Source: Idiomarina sp. PL1-037
GTDB taxonomy: Bacteria; Pseudomonadota; Gammaproteobacteria; Enterobacterales; Alteromonadaceae
Reading direction: 5' to 3'
DNA length: 64,000 bases
Assembly (NCBI RefSeq): GCF_034422975.1
Contig: NZ_CP139873.1
Span: 1,116,001 to 1,180,000, forward strand
Shown: piece after piece, positions 36,159 through 44,932 of the stretch
How the letters are laid out: each line of letters starts with the position of its first letter
Position numbering within the stretch: the first letter of the stretch is position 1
Notes under the pieces: generated by a model
Told to the model about the DNA's origin: nothing
Database searches by the model: none
The model's input: the letters and a program-made list of their open reading frames with translations, nothing else
Position numbers and translations under genes: made by a program

Positions 36159-37013
36159 ATGATGAACAAGTGTTTATATGGCGGCTGTTTTTTGCTGACC
36201 GGTGTTTTAGCTTTAACTCCGCCTGTAGCAGCGGATCAGGGAGCCCGATTACTGGCAACCGGCGGTACCAGTAGTCTTGAGGGCTCTGGTGGCGGAGGCA
36301 TAGTGCCCTGGGCTACGTTAAGCAGTTATGCCGGTGAAGGCCAGTTTGGCGCGACGGTTAATTTAAGTGAAGTGTCAGTTGATGATTTTCGCTTAAGCGT
36401 TCAGGGCGCCAGTTTGAGCTGGAATAACCGTATTGAGCTGTCATATGCCGAACAAACCTTTGATCTCTCGACTATTGGCGGCGAATTAAGCCAAAGCATT
36501 ATTGGTGCAAAAGTACGTTTAGCAGGGGACCTCATTTATGGTGACCTACCGCAAATTAGCCTGGGTTTACAACACAAGAAGAACAAGGACTATGAGTTGC
36601 CCGCGGCGGTAGGCTCTCAGGATGACAGTAGCACTGACTGGTATGTCAGTGCGGCAAAAGCCTGGCTAGACGGGCCTTTCCACCGTACCTGGGTTGCCAA
36701 TCTGACGTTGCGTTCAAGTAAAGCTAACCAACTGGGCTTACTGGGGTTTGGCGGCGATAAAGAAGATAGCCGTGAGTGGCTGGCTGAAGCGTCCGTAGCT
36801 GCATTTATTAATCGTTATTGGGCTGTGGGCGTTGAGTACCGACAGAAACCGGACAACTTAAGTTTTGCGAAAGAGCAGGACTGGAAAGATCTTTTTGTTG
36901 CTTATTTTCCAAACAAACAGGTATCGGTTGTTGGTGCCTACACCGATCTGGGCTCTATTGCCGGCCTGGATGATCAAACGGGTTGGTATTTATCGGTTCA
37001 GGCGGCCTTTTAA
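36159..37013 (+). CDS. DUF3034 family exported protein
   Basis: This 284-residue protein has a signal peptide (about 1-25, ...TPPVAA) and alternating beta-rich sequence with many aromatic and glycine residues. The C-terminus (GWYLSVQAAF) ends in Phe, as in outer-membrane beta-barrels. I recognise it as DUF3034, whose function is not known. It lies 6 bp after the GGDEF/EAL gene and 9 bp before the globin gene, in one operon. A small barrel or porin-like role is inference. Confidence 0.8.
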   Translation: MMNKCLYGGCFLLTGVLALTPPVAADQGARLLATGGTSSLEGSGGGGIVPWATLSSYAGEGQFGATVNLSEVSVDDFRLSVQGASLSWNNRIELSYAEQTFDLSTIGGELSQSIIGAKVRLAGDLIYGDLPQISLGLQHKKNKDYELPAAVGSQDDSSTDWYVSAAKAWLDGPFHRTWVANLTLRSSKANQLGLLGFGGDKEDSREWLAEASVAAFINRYWAVGVEYRQKPDNLSFAKEQDWKDLFVAYFPNKQVSVVGAYTDLGSIAGLDDQTGWYLSVQAAF

Positions 37014-37022
37014 GGAGAGACT

Positions 37023-37430
37023 ATGAAAATCGTTTTGTTATTGGCGGTATTGTTTCTTTCGCCGCTGAGTTTTGCTCAGAGTTTGTATCAGCAACTGGGA
37101 CAGCAGCAGGGCATAGAGACTATCGTCGAAGAAATGCTTTATCGGGTGGGTGGTGACGATCGTATTGCGCATCATTTTGATGGTGTTGATATTATGCGTG
37201 TGCATAAGCTCATCAGTGAACAAGTGTGTGACTTAAGTGGTGGCCCTTGTAATTACAGTGGCGAAGATATGAAAACCTCCCATCGTAATATGGGAGTCAA
37301 TAATTCGGATTTTAACGCTTTAGTGGAACACCTGATTGCCGCAATGGAAAAAGAGGATGTGCCGGTTTCAGCGCAGAACCAGCTATTGGGCGTGCTGGCG
37401 CCAATGCATAGCGATATCGTTGAAAAATAA
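37023..37430 (+). CDS. exported group 1 truncated haemoglobin
   Basis: This 135-residue protein has a clear signal peptide (MKIVLLLAVLFLSPLSFAQ), so the globin acts outside the cytoplasm. The fold signature SLYQQLGQQQGIETIVEEM (helices A/B) is followed by the proximal haem histidine H87 in KTSHRNMGV. Two cysteines, C69 and C76 (CDLSGGPC), sit close enough to pair in the periplasm. Group 1 truncated globins bind O2 or NO. As the last gene of the cupredoxin/GGDEF-EAL/DUF3034 cluster it may present a gas or redox signal. Confidence 0.85.
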   Translation: MKIVLLLAVLFLSPLSFAQSLYQQLGQQQGIETIVEEMLYRVGGDDRIAHHFDGVDIMRVHKLISEQVCDLSGGPCNYSGEDMKTSHRNMGVNNSDFNALVEHLIAAMEKEDVPVSAQNQLLGVLAPMHSDIVEK

Positions 37431-37436
37431 TGGGTT

Positions 37437-37465
37437 AAAAAAATGGCTCGCTGAGAGCGAGCCAT
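37437..37465 (-). terminator. rho-independent terminator of the ychF operon
   Basis: A perfect 10-bp stem ATGGCTCGCT / AGCGAGCCAT with GAG loop (37443-37465) is followed on the minus strand by seven T (37437-37443). It lies between the convergent globin and ychF genes and probably also limits transcription from the plus strand. Confidence 0.9.
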
Positions 37466-37475
37466 TAATTGGTAT

Positions 37476-38567
37476 TTAAACGTTAAAGCGGAAGTGAATG
37501 ACATCGCCGTCTTTCACAATGTACTCTTTCCCTTCCAGACGCCATTTACCGGCATCTTTTGCACCTTGTTCACCGTTGTTGGCTATATAGTCGTCATAAC
37601 CGACGATTTCGGCACGAATAAAGCCTTTTTCAAAATCGGTGTGAATGCGTCCGGCTGCCTGCGGTGCCGTTGAGCCTACTTTAACTGTCCAGGCGCGAAC
37701 TTCTTTTACGCCGGCAGTGAAGTAAGTGTGCAGGTTTAATAGCTCATAGCCGCCACGAATAACGCGGTTCAGACCGGGTTCGTCCTGATCCAGCTCGCTT
37801 AAGAACTCTTCTTTATCGGTTTCGTCCAGCTCGGCAATTTCTGATTCGATAGCGGCGCATACCGGAACGACGACCGCGTTTTCGGTTGCAGCAATTTCAC
37901 GAACTTTGTCAAGATGAGGGTTATTTTCAAAGCCGTCCTCGTTGACATTAGCAATATACATAGTCGGCTTTAAAGTCAGCAGGTTGTATGAACGAATCGT
38001 GGCGCGCTCATCTTGGCTTAACTCAACAGAGCGAGCCATTTTACCTTCATCAAGTGCCGGCTTCAGTTTCTCCAGTACCGCAATTTCTGCTTTGGCTTGT
38101 GCGTCACCACCTTTCGCTTTTTTACTCAAACGGTACAAAGACTTATCAACTGAGTCTAAATCGGCCAATGCCAGCTCGGTGTTAATAGTGTCAATGTCAT
38201 CGGCAGGGTCGATGCCGCCGCTGACATGAACTATGTTGTCGTCTTCAAAACAGCGAACAACATGGCCAATAGCGTCAGTTTCACGAATGTTTGCTAAAAA
38301 CTGGTTACCTAAGCCTTCGCCTTTTGAAGCACCTTTAACCAACCCGGCGATATCCACAAACTCCATGGTTGTTGGAATGACTCGTTCCGGGTTAACAATA
38401 GCGGCTAGTTTATCAAGACGAGGATCAGGAACAGGCACAACGCCAGTGTTTGGTTCGATGGTACAAAATGGAAAGTTTGCAGCTTCAATGCCTGCTTTGG
38501 TCAGTGCGTTGAAGAGAGTGGATTTACCTACGTTAGGTAAACCAACGATACCACATCGAAATCCCAT
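37476..38567 (-). CDS. ychF: redox-regulated ATPase YchF (OLA1 type)
   Basis: YchF belongs to the Obg GTPase group but hydrolyses ATP; it binds ribosomes and is linked to oxidative stress. The 363-residue length is the E. coli length. The P-loop GLPNVGKST is at residues 9-17 and the C-terminal TGS/ubiquitin-like domain ends in GDVIHFRFNV. The gene follows pth by 6 bp, as in most gammaproteobacteria. Confidence 0.97.
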   Translation of the reverse strand: MGFRCGIVGLPNVGKSTLFNALTKAGIEAANFPFCTIEPNTGVVPVPDPRLDKLAAIVNPERVIPTTMEFVDIAGLVKGASKGEGLGNQFLANIRETDAIGHVVRCFEDDNIVHVSGGIDPADDIDTINTELALADLDSVDKSLYRLSKKAKGGDAQAKAEIAVLEKLKPALDEGKMARSVELSQDERATIRSYNLLTLKPTMYIANVNEDGFENNPHLDKVREIAATENAVVVPVCAAIESEIAELDETDKEEFLSELDQDEPGLNRVIRGGYELLNLHTYFTAGVKEVRAWTVKVGSTAPQAAGRIHTDFEKGFIRAEIVGYDDYIANNGEQGAKDAGKWRLEGKEYIVKDGDVIHFRFNV

Positions 38568-38573
38568 GAGAGT

Positions 38574-39170
38574 TTAGCCTTTCTGTTCAGGGCGGTAGCT
38601 GTGCAGGCGCTGCAACGCAGTTCCCCAGCCTTCCGCCATTAATGTGTCGATACTGCGGCTGGCTTCATCGATACAGTCATCAATAAGCCGCTGTTCATTT
38701 GCTGAAGCTTTGCCTAAAACAAAGCCAGTTACTTTTGTTTTATCGCCCGGGTGACCAATACCAATGCGCAACCGCATAAAGTCCTGCTTACCAGTCTGAG
38801 CAATAATGTCTTTAATTCCGTTATGCCCGCCGGCACCTCCGCCTTTCTTAAACTTAGCAATGCCGGGGGGTAAATCGAGCTCATCGTAAGCCACTAAAAT
38901 TTCATTAGCCGGTATTTTATAAAAATTAGCCAGAGCCGCAACAGAGAAGCCACTACGGTTCATAAAATTTTGTGGTAATACAATGCGCAGGTCATGAGCG
39001 CCTTGTTGCCAGCGTCCAATCAGAGCTTTGCTTTTTGAATCAGGGGAGAGCGTAATCGCGTGGCGTCTGCAAAAGTCATCAACTAACCAGAAACCAGCGT
39101 TGTGGCGAGTTCGTTCATACTCGGGGCCCGGATTTCCCAGGCCCACAAGCAGTTTTACTTCAGTTCCCAT
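38574..39170 (-). CDS. pth: peptidyl-tRNA hydrolase
   Basis: Pth releases peptides from drop-off peptidyl-tRNAs. The 198-residue protein has the signature GLGNPGPEYERTRHNAGF (about 11-28) with catalytic His in RHNAG. A second family block, AYDELDLPPG, is also intact. It is followed by ychF and preceded by rplY (14 bp). Confidence 0.97.
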   Translation of the reverse strand: MGTEVKLLVGLGNPGPEYERTRHNAGFWLVDDFCRRHAITLSPDSKSKALIGRWQQGAHDLRIVLPQNFMNRSGFSVAALANFYKIPANEILVAYDELDLPPGIAKFKKGGGAGGHNGIKDIIAQTGKQDFMRLRIGIGHPGDKTKVTGFVLGKASANEQRLIDDCIDEASRSIDTLMAEGWGTALQRLHSYRPEQKG

Positions 39171-39184
39171 AACAGGAGACTGAC

Positions 39185-39850
39185 TTATTCTTCGTCAGCG
39201 TTTTTGCTGTTTTCAGCAGGAACGTCGCCAGGTGCTACTGTATCTTCTTCGGTCTCTTCTTTCTCGACGCGAGGAGCAGTAACAGACACAACCGCCTGGT
39301 CGTGGTCTTCACCTTTAGTCAGTTCAACTAACTCAACGCCTTTAGGCAGTTTTAAGTCAGTCAGGTGAATGGTGTCACCAACGCTGAGTTCAGCAATGTC
39401 AACTTCCAGGTATTCTGGTAAGTCTTTCGGTAATACAGTAATTTCCACGTCATTTACGTGGTGAACAACAACACCACCTTCTTCTTTAACGCCCTTCGCA
39501 GTTGTTTCATTTAAGAAGTGCAGAGGTAAGTTAGTGTGCAGTTTGTGGCCTTTCTCAACGCGCTGGAAATCCAGGTGAGTCAATTTAGGCTTGTACGGGT
39601 GACGCTGCATGTCTTTTAGAATTGCCTGATGTTTCTTACCATCAAATTCCAGCGTCAAAATGTGCGAATAAAAGGCTTCGTAGTCGGCCATGTTATTCAC
39701 TTTGTTGTGGTCTAGTGCTAATGCGATTGGCTCGCCTTTACCACCGTATAAAATCGCTGGTACTTTGTCCTCATGACGCAGGCGGCGGCTCGCACCTTTC
39801 CCTTTGTCCGTGCGGACGGTAGCTTGGATGTTAAAATCTAATTCAGCCAT
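39185..39850 (-). CDS. rplY: 50S ribosomal protein L25 (long Ctc type)
   Basis: L25 binds 5S rRNA. This 221-residue version has the L25 domain (about 1-95, RTDKGKGASRRLRHEDKVPAILYGG in part). A C-terminal TL5/Ctc beta domain (about 100-190) and a short acidic tail follow. E. coli L25 has only the first domain (94 aa), so this is the long form common in marine gammaproteobacteria. ATG 39850 is preferred over a start five codons earlier because of the GAGAGG upstream and the usual AELDF N-terminus. Confidence 0.95.
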   Translation of the reverse strand: MAELDFNIQATVRTDKGKGASRRLRHEDKVPAILYGGKGEPIALALDHNKVNNMADYEAFYSHILTLEFDGKKHQAILKDMQRHPYKPKLTHLDFQRVEKGHKLHTNLPLHFLNETTAKGVKEEGGVVVHHVNDVEITVLPKDLPEYLEVDIAELSVGDTIHLTDLKLPKGVELVELTKGEDHDQAVVSVTAPRVEKEETEEDTVAPGDVPAENSKNADEE

Positions 39851-39916
39851 GATTTGGCCTCTCAATGTTTAAAGTTTTTATTTGTCAGCACTCGCGACCA
39901 AGAGCTGACCCAGAAA

Positions 39917-39948
39917 CTTAGAAACCGACAACGAGGCCGGTTTCTAAG
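39917..39948 (-). other. strong hairpin in the prs-rplY spacer
   Basis: CTTAGAAACCG (39917-39927) and CGGTTTCTAAG (39938-39948) form a perfect 11-bp stem with a 10-nt loop. It lies 67 bp upstream of rplY and 41 bp after the prs stop. No T tract follows on either strand, so it is not a standard terminator. It could be a processing or mRNA-stability site or a ribosomal-protein leader. Confidence 0.55.
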
Positions 39949-39988
39949 GGCGCGCAATACTAGCACTGGGTACGAATAATTACAACAA

Positions 39989-40936
39989 TCAGTAATCGAA
40001 CATTGCTGAAATAGATTCTTCATTACTGACGCGGCGCAGTGCTTCTGAAAGCATACCGGACAAGGTCAACTGAGTAACTTTACCCGTGGCTTTCATCGCA
40101 TCGCTTAGCGGAACACTGTCGGTAACGATAAATTCGTCAATTTCAGAATCTTTAATGTTCTGCACCGCATTACCGGAAAATACCGGGTGGGTAGCGTAAG
40201 CAAACACACGTTTTGCACCGTGAGACTTAAGTGCTTCTGCGGCTTTGCAAAGCGTTCCGCCAGTATCAATCATATCATCGACAATAATGCAGTCGCGGCC
40301 TTTAACATCACCAATTATGTGCATAACCTGCGACACGTTGGCTGACGGACGGCGCTTATCAATGATGGCTAAATCGGTGTCGTCCATAAGCTTGGCAAAA
40401 GCACGGGCACGTACAACACCACCAATATCAGGGGAAACCACAACCGGATGGTCGAAGTTTTGCTGACGCATGTGTTCTAACAATACCGGAGTACCAAAAA
40501 CGTTATCGACAGGTACGTCAAAAAAGCCTTGAATTTGTTCTGCGTGTAAGTCGACAGTCAGCACACGGTCAACACCAACACTGGATAAGAAATCAGCAAC
40601 AACCTTAGCCGTAATAGGAACACGAGCTGAACGAACCCGGCGATCCTGACGAGCGTAACCAAAATAAGGCATCACTGCAGTAATACGACCAGCTGATGCA
40701 CGACGTAATGCGTCCACCATAACAATGAGTTCCATTAAATTGTCATTGGTTGGGGCGCAAGTAGATTGAAGAATAAAGACGTCGGAACCGCGGACGTTTT
40801 CATTAATGGCGACGCTAATTTCGCCGTCACTAAAGCGACCAACGGAAGCTTCACCAAGTTTGATATAAAGGCGATCGGCGATTTTCTGGGCTAGCTCAGG
40901 AGTGGCGTTGCCGGCGAAAAGTTTCATGTCAGGCAC
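39989..40936 (-). CDS. prs: ribose-phosphate pyrophosphokinase
   Basis: Prs makes PRPP for nucleotide, His, Trp and NAD synthesis. The 315-residue protein starts at GTG 40936 giving MPDMKLFAGNATPEL, the same N-terminus and length as the E. coli enzyme. The DLHAEQIQGFFDVPVDN segment and the PRPP-binding loop DDMIDTGGTLCKA (about 220-232) are intact. It lies between ispE and rplY. Confidence 0.98.
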   Translation of the reverse strand: MPDMKLFAGNATPELAQKIADRLYIKLGEASVGRFSDGEISVAINENVRGSDVFILQSTCAPTNDNLMELIVMVDALRRASAGRITAVMPYFGYARQDRRVRSARVPITAKVVADFLSSVGVDRVLTVDLHAEQIQGFFDVPVDNVFGTPVLLEHMRQQNFDHPVVVSPDIGGVVRARAFAKLMDDTDLAIIDKRRPSANVSQVMHIIGDVKGRDCIIVDDMIDTGGTLCKAAEALKSHGAKRVFAYATHPVFSGNAVQNIKDSEIDEFIVTDSVPLSDAMKATGKVTQLTLSGMLSEALRRVSNEESISAMFDY

Positions 40937-40951
40937 AACATACCTCGACTT

Positions 40952-41812
40952 TTATTGGGTTAATGTCTGGATAAGTGGTGAACGGTTCTGGCCTTGAGCG
41001 ATAAATGAGCAAAGTTCTTTGGGAACCTGCTGTTGCGCTTCCTTTGCGGCTTGTCTTGTCTCAAATATTGAAAAAAGACATGCTCCACTGCCAGTGAGCC
41101 GAGTCGGAGCGTATTCTAGCAAGGCACGGCGTAACATAGCAACTTCGGTGTGTAGATCGCAGACCACCGGTTCAAACACATTCGCTACTTTTTGCTGTTG
41201 CCAGTTTTCCGCGGTAACTGGCGAGCAGTTGCGCTGTAGTTCAGGGTGAGAGAACAGTGCTGCCGTGCTGATAGAAACATTGGGTTTAACCACTAAATAC
41301 CACGGGGTAGGTGGTGTTATATTAGTGAATACATCGCCGATACCTTCAGCAAAACAGGCATGTCCATGAATAAATACCGGTACGTCGGCACCGATCTTGC
41401 GACCTATTGCCTGTAATTCAGTGCTATTTAAATGACTGCCCCAAAGCTGATTCAGCCCAACAAGTGCAGTTGCCGCATTGGATGACCCCCCACCTAACCC
41501 GGCACCCTGAGGAAGTCTCTTAATTAATTCAACCGAGCAGCCGGGTAATTGCGTCATGCCTTTTTCTTCGTAAGCTTTTTTCAGCGCTGTTAGCGCTTTC
41601 CAGACTAAATTCTCTTCGCGGGGAATAAGGCTGTTGCGGTCAACTAAATCAAACTGGTTGTCATCGGCTGTGCAGAACTTCAGGGTGTCAGCGTAGTCCA
41701 GAAACTGAAAAACGGTCTGTAAATTGTGGTACCCGTCGGCGCGGCGTCCGATAATATGCAAAAACAGATTAAGTTTCGCCGGAGCGGGGAGCGTTAATGT
41801 ATTGACTGCCAT
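40952..41812 (-). CDS. ispE: 4-diphosphocytidyl-2-C-methyl-D-erythritol kinase
   Basis: IspE is a GHMP kinase of the MEP isoprenoid pathway. The 286-residue protein has the substrate motif PAPAKLNLFLHIIGRRADGYH (from about residue 9) and the ATP-binding loop LPQGAGLGGGSSNAA (about 95-109). Its start overlaps the lolB stop by 19 bp. It precedes prs by 15 bp. Confidence 0.96.
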   Translation of the reverse strand: MAVNTLTLPAPAKLNLFLHIIGRRADGYHNLQTVFQFLDYADTLKFCTADDNQFDLVDRNSLIPREENLVWKALTALKKAYEEKGMTQLPGCSVELIKRLPQGAGLGGGSSNAATALVGLNQLWGSHLNSTELQAIGRKIGADVPVFIHGHACFAEGIGDVFTNITPPTPWYLVVKPNVSISTAALFSHPELQRNCSPVTAENWQQQKVANVFEPVVCDLHTEVAMLRRALLEYAPTRLTGSGACLFSIFETRQAAKEAQQQVPKELCSFIAQGQNRSPLIQTLTQ

Positions 41813-42429
41813 TCGTTCACTTGCACCTTTATCTGTAGCTCAGGACTTTCCAAATGGATTTGTTCCGGTAAGGTTACTGTTTGTGCTTTGTTCTGATCGT
41901 AGAACCAACTGAGCTGCCAGTTTTGCCCCTGATGAAATATCGTCGACTGAGCTAAGGTTCCATCTTTATGATAACTCACGGACTCTAACGTACTTGTTTT
42001 TTTTCCCAGAACCCAGTTGTGTAACTGTTCAAAGGGAACAGTCGCACCCAGCAGACGGTATAGCAAAGCATCGGCTGAAGGAGCCCAGCGTTCCTGGTTA
42101 TCGGAGTCAGTCAACAAAGCGCCGCTGTCGTCGACGGTCAGTTTAGCCAGTTGGCCTTTTAGCGGATGAGAAAAACGAATGACTTGCTGGTGGGGCTGGT
42201 AACGCCAGTTAATGTAAAAGCTGTCTCTTTCCTTATTCTGCTTCTGGATAACCGCCATGCGACCACTTAGAGACCATTGTTGCAACTGCTCCAGCTTTTG
42301 TTGATGGGAGTCAATAATACGTTGATTAACTTCGGCACTGCTTGCTTGCTCTGATGGCGTCGGCAGCGCGCACCCGGTTAACGATGTAATAACAACCAGG
42401 CAAACCCAGAATAGTCGGCGTTGAATCAT
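41794..42429 (-). CDS. lolB: outer-membrane lipoprotein receptor LolB
   Basis: LolB receives lipoproteins from LolA and inserts them in the outer membrane. I choose ATG 42429, which gives a lipoprotein signal (MIQRRLFWVCLVVITSLTGC) and 211 residues, near E. coli LolB (207). An in-frame TTG at 42489 gives an unlikely 20-residue extension. The ORF shows the family's FYINWRYQP and RYQPHQQVIRFSHPLKGQ strands. It is divergent from hemA, the conserved arrangement, with a shared spacer of about 130 bp. Confidence 0.92.
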   Translation of the reverse strand: MIQRRLFWVCLVVITSLTGCALPTPSEQASSAEVNQRIIDSHQQKLEQLQQWSLSGRMAVIQKQNKERDSFYINWRYQPHQQVIRFSHPLKGQLAKLTVDDSGALLTDSDNQERWAPSADALLYRLLGATVPFEQLHNWVLGKKTSTLESVSYHKDGTLAQSTIFHQGQNWQLSWFYDQNKAQTVTLPEQIHLESPELQIKVQVNEWQSIH

Positions 42430-42561
42430 ATTTTTCAATTGCTGCAATCGGAATGTAATTAGTTGACCAGAAAGCGCTGTCACTTTCAATGACTAAGGCT
42501 TTCACGTACAATCGGGCAACTTAGATTTTGGCCGCGTTGGGATAACGAGTTTCACAGTCAG

Positions 42562-43833
42562 ATGACCATTTCAGCTCTCGGAATTAATCATAAAACCGCA
42601 TCAGTCGATTTGCGCGAGCAAGTCGCGTTCAGTGCTGAACAGCTTGATGCTGCGCTGCAGGCCGTGCGTAATCTTCAAGGTGTTGAAGAAGCCGTTATCG
42701 TCTCTACCTGTAACCGAACCGAGCTCTATTGCCGAGGGGAAGTGTCTGGCGACTTGCTCCTGGGCTGGTTAACCGGTTTCCACAAATTGGCACCAAAGGC
42801 TCTGGAAAATCATCACTATCATTTTCAGGGCGAGCAGGCCATTACTCACCTTATGTCGGTTGCTAGTGGTTTAGATTCGCTGGTATTGGGCGAGCCACAA
42901 ATTCTTGGTCAGGTAAAACAAGCGTATCAGGCGGCGAAGCGTCAGGCCTCTGTCGGCGGTATTCTTGAACGCTTATTTCAGCAAACCTTTCGTGTTGCGA
43001 AAACCGTTAGAAATGAAACGGCGGTAGGTCAAAACGCGGTTTCGGTTGCATATGCTGCGGTTTCTATGGCGCGTCATATCTTTGCCAATTTGCAAAAATC
43101 GAAGGTGCTGCTGATTGGAGCGGGTGATACTTCCGAGCTGGTTGCTCAGCATCTAAAACAACAAGGCGTTAGTGAAATTCTGGTGGCAAACCGAACCTTG
43201 CAACGGGCTAGTGAGATGGCCGAGCGTGTTGGTGCAACGGCTCACAGTCTGTCTGAGCTATCAGAGTTATTACCGCAGGCCGATATTGTCGTCAGTTCAA
43301 CCGCCAGTACCTTGCCTATTGTTGGTAAAGGAAGCATTGAAAAAGCACTGAAAAAGCGTCGGCATAGACCCATGCTGTTAATTGACCTGGCTGTGCCACG
43401 AGACATTGAAGAGCAGGTTAATGAACTCGATGACGCGTATCTTTATACCGTTGACGATCTGCAAAGTATTATTAGTGAAAATATCCGTAACCGTGAGCAG
43501 GCCGCTCGTGAAGCTCAGGTTATTATTCAACAGCAAACGAAAGAGTTTAATGACTGGCTGAAGTCGCTGAACAGTGTCGAGCTGGTGCGGGAGTATCGTA
43601 CGCACACAAAAAACTTAGCCGACGAGCAGTTAAAGAAAGCGATAGCGCAAATAGAGCAGGGCAAAGACCCGGCCGAAGTGCTGCAGCGATTCAGTCATAG
43701 GCTGGTGCAGCAGTTAACGCATAAACCGACAAGCTTATTGAAATCTGCCGGCGAAAATAACGACCAATATACGCTGGCCGTTTTGCAACAACTTTGGTCA
43801 GAGCCATCCTCTGACTCATCAAAAGGCAAATAA
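42562..43833 (+). CDS. hemA: glutamyl-tRNA reductase
   Basis: HemA reduces glutamyl-tRNA to glutamate-1-semialdehyde, the first step of haem synthesis. The 423-residue protein has the catalytic cysteine C50 in STCNRTELYC. An NADPH-binding segment (VLLIGAGDTSELVAQHL, about 180-196) and a C-terminal dimerisation helix follow. It starts the hemA-prfA-prmC operon; a possible -10 TACAAT lies in the lolB-hemA spacer near 42507, but no convincing -35 was found. Confidence 0.97.
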   Translation: MTISALGINHKTASVDLREQVAFSAEQLDAALQAVRNLQGVEEAVIVSTCNRTELYCRGEVSGDLLLGWLTGFHKLAPKALENHHYHFQGEQAITHLMSVASGLDSLVLGEPQILGQVKQAYQAAKRQASVGGILERLFQQTFRVAKTVRNETAVGQNAVSVAYAAVSMARHIFANLQKSKVLLIGAGDTSELVAQHLKQQGVSEILVANRTLQRASEMAERVGATAHSLSELSELLPQADIVVSSTASTLPIVGKGSIEKALKKRRHRPMLLIDLAVPRDIEEQVNELDDAYLYTVDDLQSIISENIRNREQAAREAQVIIQQQTKEFNDWLKSLNSVELVREYRTHTKNLADEQLKKAIAQIEQGKDPAEVLQRFSHRLVQQLTHKPTSLLKSAGENNDQYTLAVLQQLWSEPSSDSSKGK

Positions 43834-43837
43834 AAAC

Positions 43838-44932
43838 ATGTTGAATCCATCCATTGAACGTAAACTAGAAGGATTAGTTGAGCGTTATCAGGAAGTGCAG
43901 GCTTTATTGGGTGAACCCGATGTGATCAGTGATCAAAACCGTTTTCGCTCATTGTCGCGTGAGTACTCTCAATTGGAAGAGGTGGTTGGTTGCTTTGAAG
44001 AGTACCGCCAGAATCAGGAGGATCAGACAGCCGCAAAAGATATGGCTGAAGATGATGACGCTGACATGCGTGAAATGGCGGAAGAAGAGCTAAAAGAGGC
44101 GAAAAAAGCCGAAGAAGAGCTGGAGAACCGCTTACAACTTCTGTTGCTACCTAAAGACCCTAACGACGATCGTTCATGCTATTTGGAGATTCGTGCCGGA
44201 GCTGGCGGTGATGAGGCTTCGATATTCGCTGGTGACTTGTTTCGTATGTACAGCCGCTACGCTGAAAAAAATGGATGGAAGGTCAATATAGTCAGTGCCA
44301 GTGAAGGTGAGCATGGTGGCTATAAAGAAATCATTGCTCACATGAGTGGTGACGGTGTTTACGGACGCATGAAGTTTGAGTCTGGTGGGCACCGCGTACA
44401 ACGTGTTCCGGAAACTGAATCGCAAGGGCGTATTCATACTTCAGCTTGTACTGTTGCTGTGTTACCGGAAATTCCAGAAGCCGAGGCCGTTGAAATTAAT
44501 CCGGCCGACTTACGTGTCGATACTTATCGCGCCTCCGGTGCTGGTGGTCAGCACGTTAACCGAACCGATTCTGCTATTCGTCTTACCCACATACCAACCG
44601 GTGTGGTGGTTGAATGTCAGGAAGAGCGTTCGCAGCATAAAAACCGGGCTAAAGCCATGTCGGTTTTACAGGCAAGAATACAACGTCTGGAAGATGAAAA
44701 ACGTCAGGCAGAAGAAGACAGTACCCGTCGTAACCTGGTAGGAAGTGGTGATCGTTCAGAGCGTATTCGCACTTATAATTACCCGCAAAGCCGGGTAACA
44801 GACCACCGTATTAACCTGACGCTGTATCGGTTAGATGAAGTACTTACCGGCGATATCGATTTGATACTGGATGCCATTATTACTGAGCATCAGGCGGATC
44901 AACTGGCGGCTCTGTCTGAAGGACAGCAATGA
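43838..44932 (+). CDS. prfA: peptide chain release factor 1
   Basis: RF1 terminates translation at UAA and UAG. The 364-residue protein has GGQ at residues 236-238 (GAGGQHVNRTDS), and the codon-recognition region lies about 40-50 residues before it (around 180-195, with SQGRIHTSACTVAV). It follows hemA by 4 bp and overlaps prmC, which methylates this GGQ glutamine, by 4 bp (ATGA). Confidence 0.97.
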   Translation: MLNPSIERKLEGLVERYQEVQALLGEPDVISDQNRFRSLSREYSQLEEVVGCFEEYRQNQEDQTAAKDMAEDDDADMREMAEEELKEAKKAEEELENRLQLLLLPKDPNDDRSCYLEIRAGAGGDEASIFAGDLFRMYSRYAEKNGWKVNIVSASEGEHGGYKEIIAHMSGDGVYGRMKFESGGHRVQRVPETESQGRIHTSACTVAVLPEIPEAEAVEINPADLRVDTYRASGAGGQHVNRTDSAIRLTHIPTGVVVECQEERSQHKNRAKAMSVLQARIQRLEDEKRQAEEDSTRRNLVGSGDRSERIRTYNYPQSRVTDHRINLTLYRLDEVLTGDIDLILDAIITEHQADQLAALSEGQQ

